Shown piece after piece: positions 1 to 12,800 of a stretch of 64,000 nt of DNA. The DNA lies in NCBI GenBank assembly GCA_009746045.1, contig RPFO01000310.1, positions 2,313,642 to 2,377,641 on the forward strand, in the 5' to 3' direction. Source of the stretch: Mesostigma viride. Lineage: Eukaryota > Streptophyta > Mesostigmatophyceae > Mesostigmatales > Mesostigmataceae. The position numbers were made by a program, and so were the translations under genes. The notes under the pieces were generated by a model that saw only the letters and a program-made list of their open reading frames with translations, was not told the DNA's origin and searched no databases. Within the stretch, counting starts at the first letter, position 1. Each line of letters opens with the position of its first letter.

Positions 1-888
1 CACAGTCACTGGAAGGGGTGATGAGGAAGATGACGTGGCGTGCGACGAGAGGGCAGACTTGGGGGATATCGCCAGGGAGGTGGACGGCCGGCTGGCAGCG
101 CGGCGTGGGATGGGCGAGCGCGTGGACTGCGCGTGTGGCGCCCAGGCGGACGATGAGGACTATTTCGGTCTCTGGGTGCAGTGCGACGCTTGCCTCGGGT
201 GGAACCACGGGCTGTGCGTGGGCATGGGCATGACGCCCAAGAAGCGGGCGGGGAGAAAGAGCAAGGGTGTGGGCGGGAGCCAGAAGAAGAGCAAGAAGAG
301 TGGGGCTGATTTACCACCATCTGGCGGTGGTGGTGGGCGTGGTGGGCGTACGGGGCTGAGCAGCGCCCCCTCGCCGGCTGGAGCAGCGGAAGGGGTCTCG
401 AGCAGCGGAGCTACCGGTGGTGGTGATGACAATATTATTATTTTCGGCAGCCAGCCCCTTTTGGAAGGGGGCTGTGTTCCAGATGACCAGCGGAGGTTGA
501 GATGTGGTGATTCCGATGCCTTCGATGCGGCGTCCAGGGCAGATTCGGCCATGGATGCAGTAAAACAGGGAGAAGGGGTCTTGGGTGGGGGCTTGAACCC
601 AGGACGCCTGCGAATTGACCAGGGCACGCTGACAGGCGCAGGCGCCCAGGGGGGGGAGAGGAGAGGAGAGGAGGGCCTGACGGGGGAGGAGGCCAAGGGC
701 AGTCGGGATGGTGGCAATGACGAAGAGGATGAGGAGGATGGTGACGACGGGGATGATGACGGCGCGGTGTTCTTGTGTGGGGAGTGCGCGCGGATATCTG
801 CAGGGACGTACGTGCAGGGCGTGACGGGTGCAAGTTTGATCGTGTGCCCGGCCACCATATTGCACCAGTGGAGGGAGGAAATCCAGAG
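1..888 (+). CDS. SHPRH: SHPRH exon 1 of window: PHD finger and SNF2 motif Ia
   Basis: Open from base 2. A CACAG at bases 1-5 could be the acceptor, otherwise the exon starts further left. It encodes the first PHD half (CACG, then WVQCDAC and WNHGLCVG), about 175 residues of Lys-, Gly- and acid-rich filler, then the last zinc pair FLCGEC. The motif Ia stretch [16 protein letters not shown] follows. The donor is GTGAGT at 889. Confidence 0.88.
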
Positions 889-3800
889 GTGAGTACGTTT
901 GCACAATTAGCATTATGTGTTAAGGTCTAAAATGCAAAGACAGGTCCTCCCATCCACTCTTTCGTTCAAAGATGAGCGCTTATCTGTTGTGATTAGTTGT
1001 TATGGTTTTTAAAGTGACATTTGAGCGCCTATCTATGATGATTAGATGCAAAGGTTTTTATTAGATGCGAAGGTTATGATTAGATGCAGAGGCATATTCT
1101 ACATTTCGTACACTACTATGACAACATCATGCGCTGTGCCTGCTCTTACTCCGTGAGGTTGAGAAGGGCTGTTCATATATATGTGCACATATGAAGGAGG
1201 GTGTGGGCTATTTTCGTGAAGAGCTGAATGCCTTCATGGTAATTACTTGGAGGTGGGGGGGTTGCGCTTGCTAGGCTGGCTCTTCAAATATTGGGGGGAT
1301 ATTTGTACCACCTCTGGGAATAGGTCACTTATAAAGACGTGGGTCTACATTTTTGGAGCTTATCTGTTTGCTGCACTTGACATAGTGCCATGGTGTGTGT
1401 TGTTTGTGCCATGATGTGCCGTTCATTCAATCTGTAACAGGTTTCATGATCATAATCCAATGACCCTTCACTGACTCTGGCACCTGCAACATTCGATACC
1501 AGCTTTCAACCTGTTTCCATATTCTGATTTACATTTTTCACTCGCGCTCACGCCCACGACCAAACGAGCCAGTATTCCAAGAATTCATCCAGTCTCTACC
1601 ATGCACTTGCGCTGGCACCCGCAACAACTGTTGCTTTCAGCTGTTAGGGTCAACCTTAAACTCTAGTTAATTTATTTCATTTCGTTCACGTGCCTGAAAT
1701 CCGCAGCTTTCCATAGAAACAGGTTCCTTTTAAGTTCATCCCATTTCTACCAACCACTTGTGCTTGCGCCTGCAACAGGCACTCTGTCCCCGGCGCTCTG
1801 CGTGTGGTCGTCTACGAAGGCGTCCAGTGGACCAAGCGGGCGGTGGTGTCGGTGGCCGACCTGGCCTCGGCAGATGTGGTGCTCACCACGTAAGCGACGT
1901 TCGTTTCATAGCTGTTGATACTGAGTCGTGTATATGTAGCTATAGGTAGCTATATATGTCTAGTAGCTATTGGTTGTGCAGATTACCAGATGTGGCCCTA
2001 GCCACGTGAGCGGTAGCTATATATATGTCTAGTAGCTATTGGTTGTGCAGATGACCACATGTGGCCCTCGCCACGTGAGCAATGCCTATTTATTATTAAC
2101 AATGAGTGCTATTCAATAATATTTTAATGCTTAAGTAGAGCCGTGAGTGAAAGTGCAACAACGGCTCGTTCCTTGCTTTGCCCACTTGCCTCCGTTGGGA
2201 CATCAACGGGACAACCACCCTTGTCGTAGCAACATAGTATGAAGTCTTGGCGCCCCGCAAAGCTTTCGTACGTTCGACCTGCTGTCTCCTGCTGGTGTCA
2301 CTGCGTGCTGGTCTGACCTCAGGAGTTGGCAGCAGGCAGCCGGCAGCAGGCAGCAGGCAGCAGGCAGCAGGCAGCCGGCAGCCGGCAGACGGCAGACGGC
2401 AGCAGGCAGCAGGCAGCAGGCTCTCTTCATCCTCTTGTCGTTTTTCTTGTTGCAGTTCAGCTTCAGAGATACCAGCCATCTCCCACCTTGCTACGTACGA
2501 ACTGCCTTGTTATGTACGCCTTTTATGAACAAACTGTTTTGCTATGTACGCCTTTTTATATACAAATTGTTTTGTTATGTACGCCTTGTTATGTACAATC
2601 TGTTTTGCTATGTACGCCTTTTTATGAACAAATTGTTTTGTTATGTACGTCTTGTTATGTACAATCTGCCTTATTATATACGCCTTGTTACAAATCCGGC
2701 TGATCTTGGTCCGTCGCGCCACAGTTACGACGTGCTGCGGGCGGACTTGCACCATGATGTCGCTGGTGATGACGAAGGCGGTGGCGAGGCGGCGGAGCGA
2801 TACTCGTTCCGCTTTGTCAAGCGCTTCAAGGTCTGTTGGAGGGAGGCTCCATGTTTGGTTTCCTCTAGCCCTCTTCCTGACAAGGTTGGTCGGTGGGAGA
2901 AAGTTCCATACTTGCTTTCCTTCAGCTATTTTTTCACTCCCTCTTGGCCTCCATCAGCCTGTTTCTGGCTTGTAATTTTACTCCCCAGCAGCTCTTCATT
3001 CGCCCTCACGTGGCTTGTTGTCGAGTCTGTGTCTTCTTCATAAAGAATTCTGCCCCTAGCACGTTAGCACGTTATCTATTTGGGCACGCTCTCTATTCCA
3101 ACCATTGGTAACCTGGGCGCTTGTTTCTTCTTCATTTCCAATTAGGTGTCGAATATTCCTGCCAGCTTCTGTACAAATCATGGCTATGGGCGCGTCAAAA
3201 GCTGTACTTATGGGAAGTTGTAAATCAAGTGAGCCCAATGCGGGGTGCGTCCGGCGTCGTAATTAGCCAGAATGGCTCAGAAGCGCAATGAAAAATCTTG
3301 CCCTTCGCGGTCTATTTGTGTATGCCACCTCTTGACTCTGTTACATCTCATAGCCTATCCTGCTTTCGCCTGCCATCTCGTCACCCTGACAGGTGGTCCC
3401 CTCCCCCCTCACGCGCCTGCGCTGGTGGCGCGTGTGCCTGGACGAGGCTCAAATGGTGGAGTCAGGCGCGGCTAGGGCGACAGAGATGGCGCTGCGGCTG
3501 CACACGGTGCATCGCTGGTGAGTTGTTGAAGTACTTTTATTAGGGGTTCCACCGCTGACGAGTTATTGACGTAGTTTGAATAGGGTTTCCACTGCTGGTG
3601 AGCTGTTGAAAAGGTTTGATTTTGGTTTCACCGGTGGTGAGTTGGTTGTGGGGGTCATCTTATTGGTGCGTGCACCCACCGCTGGCGAGTCACTGAGGTA
3701 TTACACAACTGATCTATCTTTGGAAAGATGAAAGCTCTTGAGTTCTTGACATTTTGCTGCCGTTGAGTTCTTCACACATTGAAGGTCGGTTACCGCTGGT

Positions 3801-6800
3801 GAATTGTGGGGATGATAGATGGGTTCGGCACCGCTGGTGAGTCATGGAAGTGATTTAATGGGGGTAGCACTGCGTCTTGATTCCTTTGAAATGATGCAGG
3901 GGCGGTTGCACCGCTGGTGAGTACTTGAATTGACACCAAGTTGCACTCATTGTGAGGTTGTGGAATGGTGCAGAGTTGGCTGTGCTGCTGGTGAGCTTTG
4001 CAGAAAGGTTGAGGGCTCGTTGCACCGCTGGTGAGTCTTTGGCGTGATGTAGGAGGGGGTGGCAGCGCGGGTGAATTTTCGGAAAGTTGCCAATTGCTTG
4101 AATCACTAGGTAAGTGGGGTAAGTGGGGTAAGTGGGGTAAGTGGGGTAAGCGGGGTAAGTGGGGTAAGTGGGGTAAGTGGGGTAAGTGGGGTAAGTGGGG
4201 TAAGTGGGGTAAGTGGGGTAAGTGGGGTAAGTGGGGTAAGTGGGGTAAGTGGGGTAAGTGGGGTAGGTGGGGTAGGTGGGGTAGGTGGGGTAGGTGGGGT
4301 AAGTGGGGTAAGTGGGGTAAGTGGGGTAAGTGGGGTAGGTGGGGTAAGTGGGGTAAGTGGGGTAAGTGGGGTAAGTGGGGTAAGTGGGGTAAGTGGGGTA
4401 AGTGGGGTAAGTGGGGTAAAGTCCTTGGATGGCGACAAGGATGGCTCCGTCTCTGGCCAGTCTTTGGAGTGCAAACGCCAGGTGCACTGCTGGCGTGTCC
4501 TTGGAACGTGGAATGCTGGTTCCACCACAGCTTCTTCGCCTGTTGTGTAGGCGTGCTTTGCCTGGATCGGCTTACATGGCCCACCGTCAATACATAGCCC
4601 AGCGTCATATTCATGGTTGGAGGTTGCTAGACCTGTTCATTCCCTTGTGTTATACCAGGTCTTATAGCAATACATAGCCCAGCGTCATATTCATGGTTGG
4701 AGGTTGCTAGACCTGTTCATTCCCTTGTCTTATACCAGGTCTTATAGCAACCTGGACTTCCCCCCCACAATGTGTTGACCTTGTTGCAGTCCATTCTTGC
4801 AGTCCGTTGTGGCATCTCTGCCATGTTCCCTTGAACTGGGTTTCTCGGCGTGCGTTTCGCAGCCCTGTCAATACTAAGCGGGTGCCCTCGTTTGTTCCAT
4901 GGAAACCTCTTTTGCCATGGAACCCTCTTTTAACCATGGAACCCTCTTTTGCTTTGTTCGTTCCTCCTCTTTTGCCTTGTTCGTTCCCCCTCTTTGACGT
5001 CCCCTCCTTCGTACAGGTGTGTCACGGGGACCCCCATCGAGCGAGGGCTGGACGACCTGTTTGGGCTTGTTCGCTTCCTGCGCTGTGCGCCGTTCAACCA
5101 TCAGACGTGGTGGTCGCGCGTGCTTCAGGAGCCCTACCTTGTGGGTGCATCCTGCAGCTTTTCTGGTCCTGTCCCCTTCACCTGTGGGGCTGCATTTGTT
5201 ATGCCTCGTCCTACTTTGCTAGTTTCTCCCCAGGCTTTCATGCCTCTCCTGTTTGTGCTTTTTGTGATTTCCCACTCTGTTATTCATGCTTGGTCAATTG
5301 CTGGGTCTGGGGAGCTGTCCGCTAGCTGCATGTTTGGGCTATCAGTTATGTTGGGGTGGGCAGTTGTCTACTCGTGAGGAGTATGTATGGCTGCTGATGA
5401 GAGGAGTTTCAATACTTCGTCATTATTCTCCCTCGCAGAGGATCCCTTTTGCGTGCCCTTGTTAGTTGGTGAGCTGTGCTCATTTTATCTATGACTAACC
5501 ACTGGCGCACGACCCTGTCCTGCCAAAGTATTCCCTTTTGCGTGCTCTTGTTAATCCCGTATCGTTTCAGGTAACATGGCCCCTCCCTTTGCATGTACTT
5601 GATGATTCTTTCCATGTCCCTTATATTTCCTTCTCTTGTCTCCTTCTGTTGGTTCAAGGACATGGAAAGCATAATGAAAGACTACAACAAACATTAGTAG
5701 TACATGCAAAGGAGACAAGAAAAGGAAATGTAAAGAACATGCCTGCTTGTCTCCTTCTGTTGTTTGTTGTTCCACAACGGCTTGGCCCATACCCCCTGCC
5801 CCCCGCGGCCCCCCTCCTACCGCAATGTCTTGCCACAATGTACCACCGCCCCCCCACCCCCCCACCCTGGTCCAGAGCGCCACATCATCACTTGCTGCCA
5901 AGCAGCGGCTGCTCTCCTTCCTCCGCCGTGTCATGTGGCGCACTTCCAAGGCCGATGTCGCCGCTGAGCTGGCGCTCCCCCCCCAGTCCTCTCTGACCAC
6001 GGGGCTGCGCTTCTCTGCGGTGGAGGAGTATTTCTACCGCAAGCAGCACGAGGAGTGCGTGGCCGCGTCACGGCACCTGCTGCGGGAGTTCACCCGGCAA
6101 AGGGACGAGTCTACTGGCCCCCATCACGAAGGCTATAGCTCGCAGCAGCAAGGGCATCCAGTACCTGGGTCCCAGGACAACCCTGTTTTGCTCACTGGAC
6201 CAGACGGCATGCGAGGGCACCTGGCGCACCCTGGGCCGAGCGAGGCGGCCATCCAGGCCGGCAAGGCGGCCGCGGCCCGAGCGACGGCTATCACAGGCGG
6301 TGCGGCAACAACCACAACGGCCACAGCAACAGGTGTTGCGCCCGGTGGTTTGTTTAACGATAGCGGCACCCCTTTGTCGGGTAGAAATGCCAGTCTTCTC
6401 GCTGGAGCTGCCGCCAGTTCCAGTTCTGTTCCTGCCTCCGCCTCCTCGACAACTGCTGCTTCTCGTCCTGCTGCAAGTGCTGCTGGAGCATCCCTGGCTA
6501 CCTCCACTGCTGCCCCGACGATGCCAGCTGCCCTTACCGCTGCTCCAGCCTCTTCCGCTGGTGTGGCCGCCAGCATCAGCCTCCGCCGCCTGATGACGCC
6601 CTCAGAGATTGGTCGGCTTTTGGCGCCACTGGTGCGGTTGAGGCAAGCGTGCTGCCACCCGCAGGTACATTATGATACTGTTCCACCAGCCATGCATGTG
6701 GTGGATCCCTTCACCTTACTCTTCCTGGAGCCGAGGTTGTTATGCTGCCACCTGCAGGCATTCTCCAATTGCATGGCCTTCTGTGTGGCAGACCTCTTCC

Positions 6801-9800
6801 AGTTACTTTGGTTGAGGCAGGTGTGCTGCCGTCTCATTGGTATGCTCCCTCGCCATGGCTCTGGATGTGGTAGATTTTCTTTGCGTTTTTTTTTAACATC
6901 CATGGGCTTTAGGCACTCGCATGATAAAGCCCCGTTCTAACAGCTGTTCAGTCAGCAGGCAGATGTCTGATGACTCCGTCAGTGCTCAATAGCTCAGCTA
7001 TCGCATTATCAGATAGCCACATCTGATACCAATGTATAAGATGTACCTGCCTGGTACTAATCAGTACGTAAACAGAAGGCTATCAGCAGTAGATGCCACG
7101 TCAGGCAGTTCTAGTAGCCAGCAAATGTCTTGCTTTGATGTTGCATGTCTGCTATCTCTGCTGCATATCCAACATGGCGTGTCTGCCATCTGTGTTGTAT
7201 ATCTGAACCTGATTGCAAGTCGATTGTACTGCCTTTTTTTTTTTTGTATTTGTAAACGTCTGCAGGTTGGGAGTGCTGGCATCCGCTCCCTCCACCGCCA
7301 GCGCGCACCCATGACCATGGACGAGATCCTCGACGTGAGTACTACTCCTACTGTACTACTACTGCCCCCCGTTAGTGTAGACATTAGTCTTGTTATTGGT
7401 ATGAATGTTACTATGTTTGTTGGTTGCCTATCTGCAGTGACCGTGGACCAAATCCTCAACGTGCGAACCATTCGCCATATATTGTATTTGTGTTATTGGT
7501 AATTGTGTGCTTTACGCCTTGCTCTTCTTGGTGCATCGTGCGCGCTCACACACACACACACACACACACACGCAAGCGCACACACACACGCATATTCTCA
7601 GGTATCCAATGCTAGAAAAATTTAGGTCCCTAAGGTTTGTTATCTGTAGTTGATTGCTGTCATTATACTTTGCAAAGTTTCTGCTAGTTGCTTCATATTT
7701 CCTGACCATTTGCTTCTCTGTTTCTAGGTCACTAAATCTGCTCTCGAGCATCTCTCCTGGTATTACACCGCCAGGCTGCTTCTGCGCTTGGCTGCTTTCT
7801 TGCCTCCCCACTAGGCATTACCATCGGTCTCGTGGCCCCTGGATGCTGAACCTGTTTGTCCCTGCTCCCCTACCAACGCCGATCACCCAATGGTGTCCCG
7901 CTCCCAATGCTGCTCCCCCTGCCGATGCTGGACAAACATGCTGGTCTCTAACGCCGGTGGATGGGAGCGCAGGTGCTGGTCAACAAGGCGCGGATTGAGG
8001 CTGAGGAGACGCAACGGCTCATGGTGGGTCGGCAGGTTTGGGAGTGGGTGGGGCGGTCATGGAGTATGGGAGCAGTACAGACGAGCGGTTGATAATACTC
8101 GGTGCGTGGCACTGGGGTTTGGGTGGGGGTGATTTTTGGGGTAGGGAGGCCATAAATACCAATGGTGTTCGGTTTGGAGCTGGGTCATGTCCAGCCGACT
8201 TTGGGATGCATATCAGGCACACAGACACACGCACACACACACAAATGAGTTTAGTTTGAAGCTTGGAGTTTTTCTACGCTGTGCTGCTGCCCCCAACCCA
8301 CCCACGGACGCACCCCACCCTGTGAGCCCACATAGCGAAGTGGCGATGCACGGCACCGTGGTGGTACTGCACTTTGTTTATACATTGCTTTCTTCGCTTC
8401 CTTTGAACTAGCTGAATACTTTGTATCCTTTCAGTTTAATACTGTGTTTCCTTTCAACTTGTAACCTGCTTCAAGAGGGGGTCCTCCCACGCAGGCGAAG
8501 GCGATGCACGGCACGGCGGCACCGTTGCTCTTTCTCTTCTTCCTCCCCCCCCCCACACACATTTTCCTTAGGTCTCGATCGGGGTTGGGCTCTCAAGTAT
8601 GCATGGCACCGTGGCGTGGATGCACTTTCTCTTTTCACTCCTTGTCTCCTTCTCTGGACCAACATTAGATAGGGGAATTTAAAGGGGAGTAAAAGTTTTT
8701 TCTTTGAAGAGACCTCCCTTAGTGATTTTCCTGTCAGGGTGGCCGCGCAGGTGACCACGATGCACATGCGATGCGCATATGTCCTTTCCTCCCCCTTTTC
8801 TTTGTTATCATCTGACGAGTGGACACACACAGATGAGCGCGATGCATAGCGCGGCAGTGCTAATGTTATTGTGTCCTTTCCTCCCCCTTTTCTTTGTTAT
8901 CATCTGACGAGTGGACACACACAGATGAGCGCGATGCATAGCGCGGCAGTGCTAATGTTATTGTGTCCTTTCCTCCCCCTTTTCTTTGTTATCATATGAC
9001 GAGTGGACACACACAGATGAGCGCGATGCACAGCGCGGCAGTGCTAATGTTATTGTGTCCTTTCCTCCCCCTTTCCTATCTGATTCAATATGGTGGATGA
9101 TACTATACAGGTGAGCGCGATGCACGGCACGGCAGCGCTCATGATCCTCGAGGGCCGTCTCGCAGACGCCGCTGCGGTCTACCGCGAGGCGCTGCGCTGC
9201 ATCGAGGGCCACGCGGCCGAGTTCCGCGCCGACCCGCTGCAGCAGCTGCACGCGATGCACAGGTGCGAGATCGCAAGCAAGCCATGCACAGGGTGATAAG
9301 GTGCGCAGGTTGGGGGATGAGCACGCAAGGCACAGGTTGGGGGGAGTGGGGAGGGTACTGCAGGTGGACCGTCAGCAACCCCCCTCCCTGTCAGGTGGTT
9401 TCCCGAGTTGAGGTTTTCAGGCATACTGTAATCAATTTGAGCTTGCCATGCTCAACCGAAAGGTCTCACCCAAGGAATAAGGAACGCGTGTACTTTACCA
9501 GCGCAGAATATTGCGGCGCTCGCCAGCCTCCATGAAGTGTGGTTTCCTTAAAATCGAATTCTAGTGAGAAAAGTTATCTCCCACGCATTTTTTTCCTTTT
9601 TAAAATGATCCTGAAAAGTCGCTCTAACTTGAGTTTCGTATAAAACGCAGGTCAAATAAAGAACGTTTGCTATGTTTTAGGTGCCTTGACTATTTTGGTG
9701 CTTATTTCTACCTTCGAATAAACAACTTGATTCATACACCTCTAAAAAATCCGGGAAATGCTATGGCTAACTCATTTAGGGTGACCCTGAAATATGGTGA

Positions 9801-12800
9801 CCCAAATAATGTGCATATGCCAAGTGTGGACACGTTGAACCAAGAATGGCCAAAAATAGGCTAAGCATGGTATGACCATTGAGGGGGACCATCTGTAACC
9901 GGGGTACCTCACGCCAGACATTTGCGCTTTTTCTTTGGATCTCCCACCAGCACGGCCAAGCGGAAGCTCGGTCAGGTCCACTGCTCTCATCAGTGTTCGC
10001 TGGTGAGGTGAAATAATGCGCATTCCGTGCGAAAGTCAACGAAGCCCCTTAGCCACCATAGAACACGGCTACTGGCAAGCCCCATGGGAGGCGCAGGAAG
10101 CTGCATCCCGTATAGAAAGCATACCAAAGGCCCTGTGGCTCGATCAGGTCGACAGGTACACAGGGTTCCGTGACGAGTAGAAAAAAAGAAATGTTAGGGA
10201 ATGCGCAGGCGCGGGATTTCACGCCCAGCTTTGCCTTTTCTGGTGCAGCAATGGCGCTGCTCGCTGTCTTCGCTGCATGTCTATTTCTATTTCTTATGAT
10301 GCTAAACGGGTGCGTTGGCCTGGGGAGGAATCGGGCACAGTTGGGAAGCCCGGCGTGACCAGGGATGACTGTTACGACCCGGTTCTCCACTACCACCTCG
10401 ACCACGTGTATGCCAATGCTGACCTCGACTAATCTGACCTAGACTAATCAAACCGGTAGATGGTGAAACTCTTTTCTGTGCAAAAGATTTTGGAGCAGCT
10501 GATTTTAATGCACTTCTGCAGGACTTCCCAAACTGTGCCATGAAGCATTATAAAGACGCCGATAGGTGACAACAAACAACCATGGCTCAAATAGGAGTTC
10601 CAAGACCATAACTCAAGCTGACTTGCTAACACAAACGGTATGGAGACGCATAAATGATCACCGTCTTCGTGCGTGCTCGGGCCAAGTATGGCCCTCGCCC
10701 CTACGATCACAGGTAGGTTAGATCTACGCAGGATGACACACTAGTGCCACGTATGGCGGCATTGGTCCAGAGCACCATAGGTCAAAACACTAGTCTAAGC
10801 CATCAAGTAAGCCGCGTGACGCCACGGACGGTAGAGTACTAACTGTCCGACAGCACGACCGGGACCGATCGGCAGGATATGACTTCATGTGGAGTCAACT
10901 AAATCAAGCGGGCGTAACGCCGAATTTTACGGCATAACTAACGCCGTTTGTTACGTGCCGTAACAATGACATTTCGGTCCTCGTGGAGGACCTTGGAGAG
11001 CGCGAGGTGGCCGCTTCCTCGTTCATCGTGAGGACTGCTCGTTGGCACGAGGTGAATCGGCCCAAGGAAGCCCCTTCGTCCCCAAAGGAGGTGATTAAGT
11101 GGGGGCATCGCCGCCACCCCGCCCCGCGCCCTCCCTCGCCTGGGGTGCCGCCGCCGCTGCCAGATTACAGCAACAGTGTCATTGAGCCAGGAGAGCGGGC
11201 AGTCATGGATTTGCATACTCTGGCGGAAGTTTTTTCCAAGCTTCTTGGCCCTAATTGTCATGAGTGCCAAGTCTGCTTATTTTCAACCGCGGGCCACCGT
11301 GGCATGGATCAAGTCTTTCGCGTGGCGTGTCGCAATCCACCCATGGTTCTATGATGCTGTTGGGCAAGCCTTGGGAAACTGAATCGGTGAATGGAGATTT
11401 TCCGGCGAGTGACGTGATCAAGGGTGGGCGCATCAAAGCCGGCTCAATGCGGCACTATTGTACGCGTCATCCATGGCTGGCATTACCATATTAGAAGGTT
11501 TTATACTGTACTGGGCCTGCCTTCCCCCAGGCCTGACACAAGCTGAGCAAAGCAATCCAGTAGAGCTCAGATCGACATTAGGGAACTTTTTTTGAGCAAA
11601 GTGTCAGGATGGAGGCGCAAGGCCTGAGCCCATGCCATGGCTTATGGCGGAATTCCTGGTGACCACGGGAGCGTGCCGATCAAGGTTGGCGCTGATACTA
11701 GTTCAGGTACTAGGGGGTACTCTTCGGTCTTCCCACATTGAGCAGGCCATGTGATAGACTTGAACACGGGGCTCCCTGTGGCGCAGGAGGCCCCCGGCAA
11801 CCATTGCTGGAAGTGCGCTTGGTACGAAATGGCTGAAAATGCAGGCAAGGAGGTGCCAGAGCACAGGTGCCAAAGGAATCGGGATGGGTCTAGCAAGGGG
11901 TTGGAGGGGCCAGACTGTATATTGAGTGGGGTGGAGGATGTGCTGGCCTTGGAGAGGCCAGCCAAGGATGGGGGTGGAATGGAGGTGGAGCCCTTGGATG
12001 AGAGGTTGTATGTCTCACATATTTGTGCGGATCTGGATGACACCTGGTACGCTAAGGCGCGGGATTCTCCGATCTTTAAGGCAGCCAACGCTGTACCCAC
12101 GCGTCTGACGGATGGCAACCCTCTTTAAGGGTGTCTGTACAATGCACTAGAGGCAGCCAAGAAGTCACATGGGACTGGTCGATGGTTGTCTGGCCTGCTG
12201 ATTAGCTGCAGGTGCATAGGCTTCAAGTACGCAATTGAATCCAATGTCAGGCATGGCTGGCCGTGTGCACAGGTGGCTGCTCGGAATGTGGTAGCCCATT
12301 CTTGCAATCACCATTCAAAGGGCAGCAGGCTGCTCACCATTGATGAGCAGGGCAACCACATTCAGTGGTGTTGCGCACATGTTGGTGACACCCTTGTGGC
12401 TCCCAAGTGTGCGGGCCGGAAAAAGGTGCCTCCAACTATACAAGTGGGGAAGATTGTCCCGTTGGCTTGCTGGCGGTGGCGACCAATGTTTTTGAGCGGT
12501 ATACGTATGCCGATGTGCTGATACAGGCGGCATGTCATGGCTATTCTGACTATGGGAATGAGGCCTTGCACTCCTCGTTGGCCAAATACGTAAATAATAT
12601 ACCAGCATCAGGGGGGGCGGGCAGGGTATCCCCCGGGGAGAAGTGTTGGGACGTTTGAGAAGGTGGAGGGGGAGTGGTGGTGGCATGGGCGTAACTCACA
12701 TGGGGCGATGTCGTAACGATACATAGAAAGTGGCCAAACAATTTATGTAACATGGAAATGTTATTATGGCCGATGAGTCAACTCCAACTCCACCTCAGTC

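Noticed and set aside
160-913. Minus-strand ORFs opposite exon 1
   Set aside because: Shadow frames of the GC-rich SHPRH exon, which carries clear PHD and SNF2 motifs on the plus strand.
3790-4614. ORFs of Pro/Leu/His, Tyr/Pro/Thr or Lys/Trp/Gly tripeptide repeats
   Set aside because: Translation of the 9-bp array in several frames.
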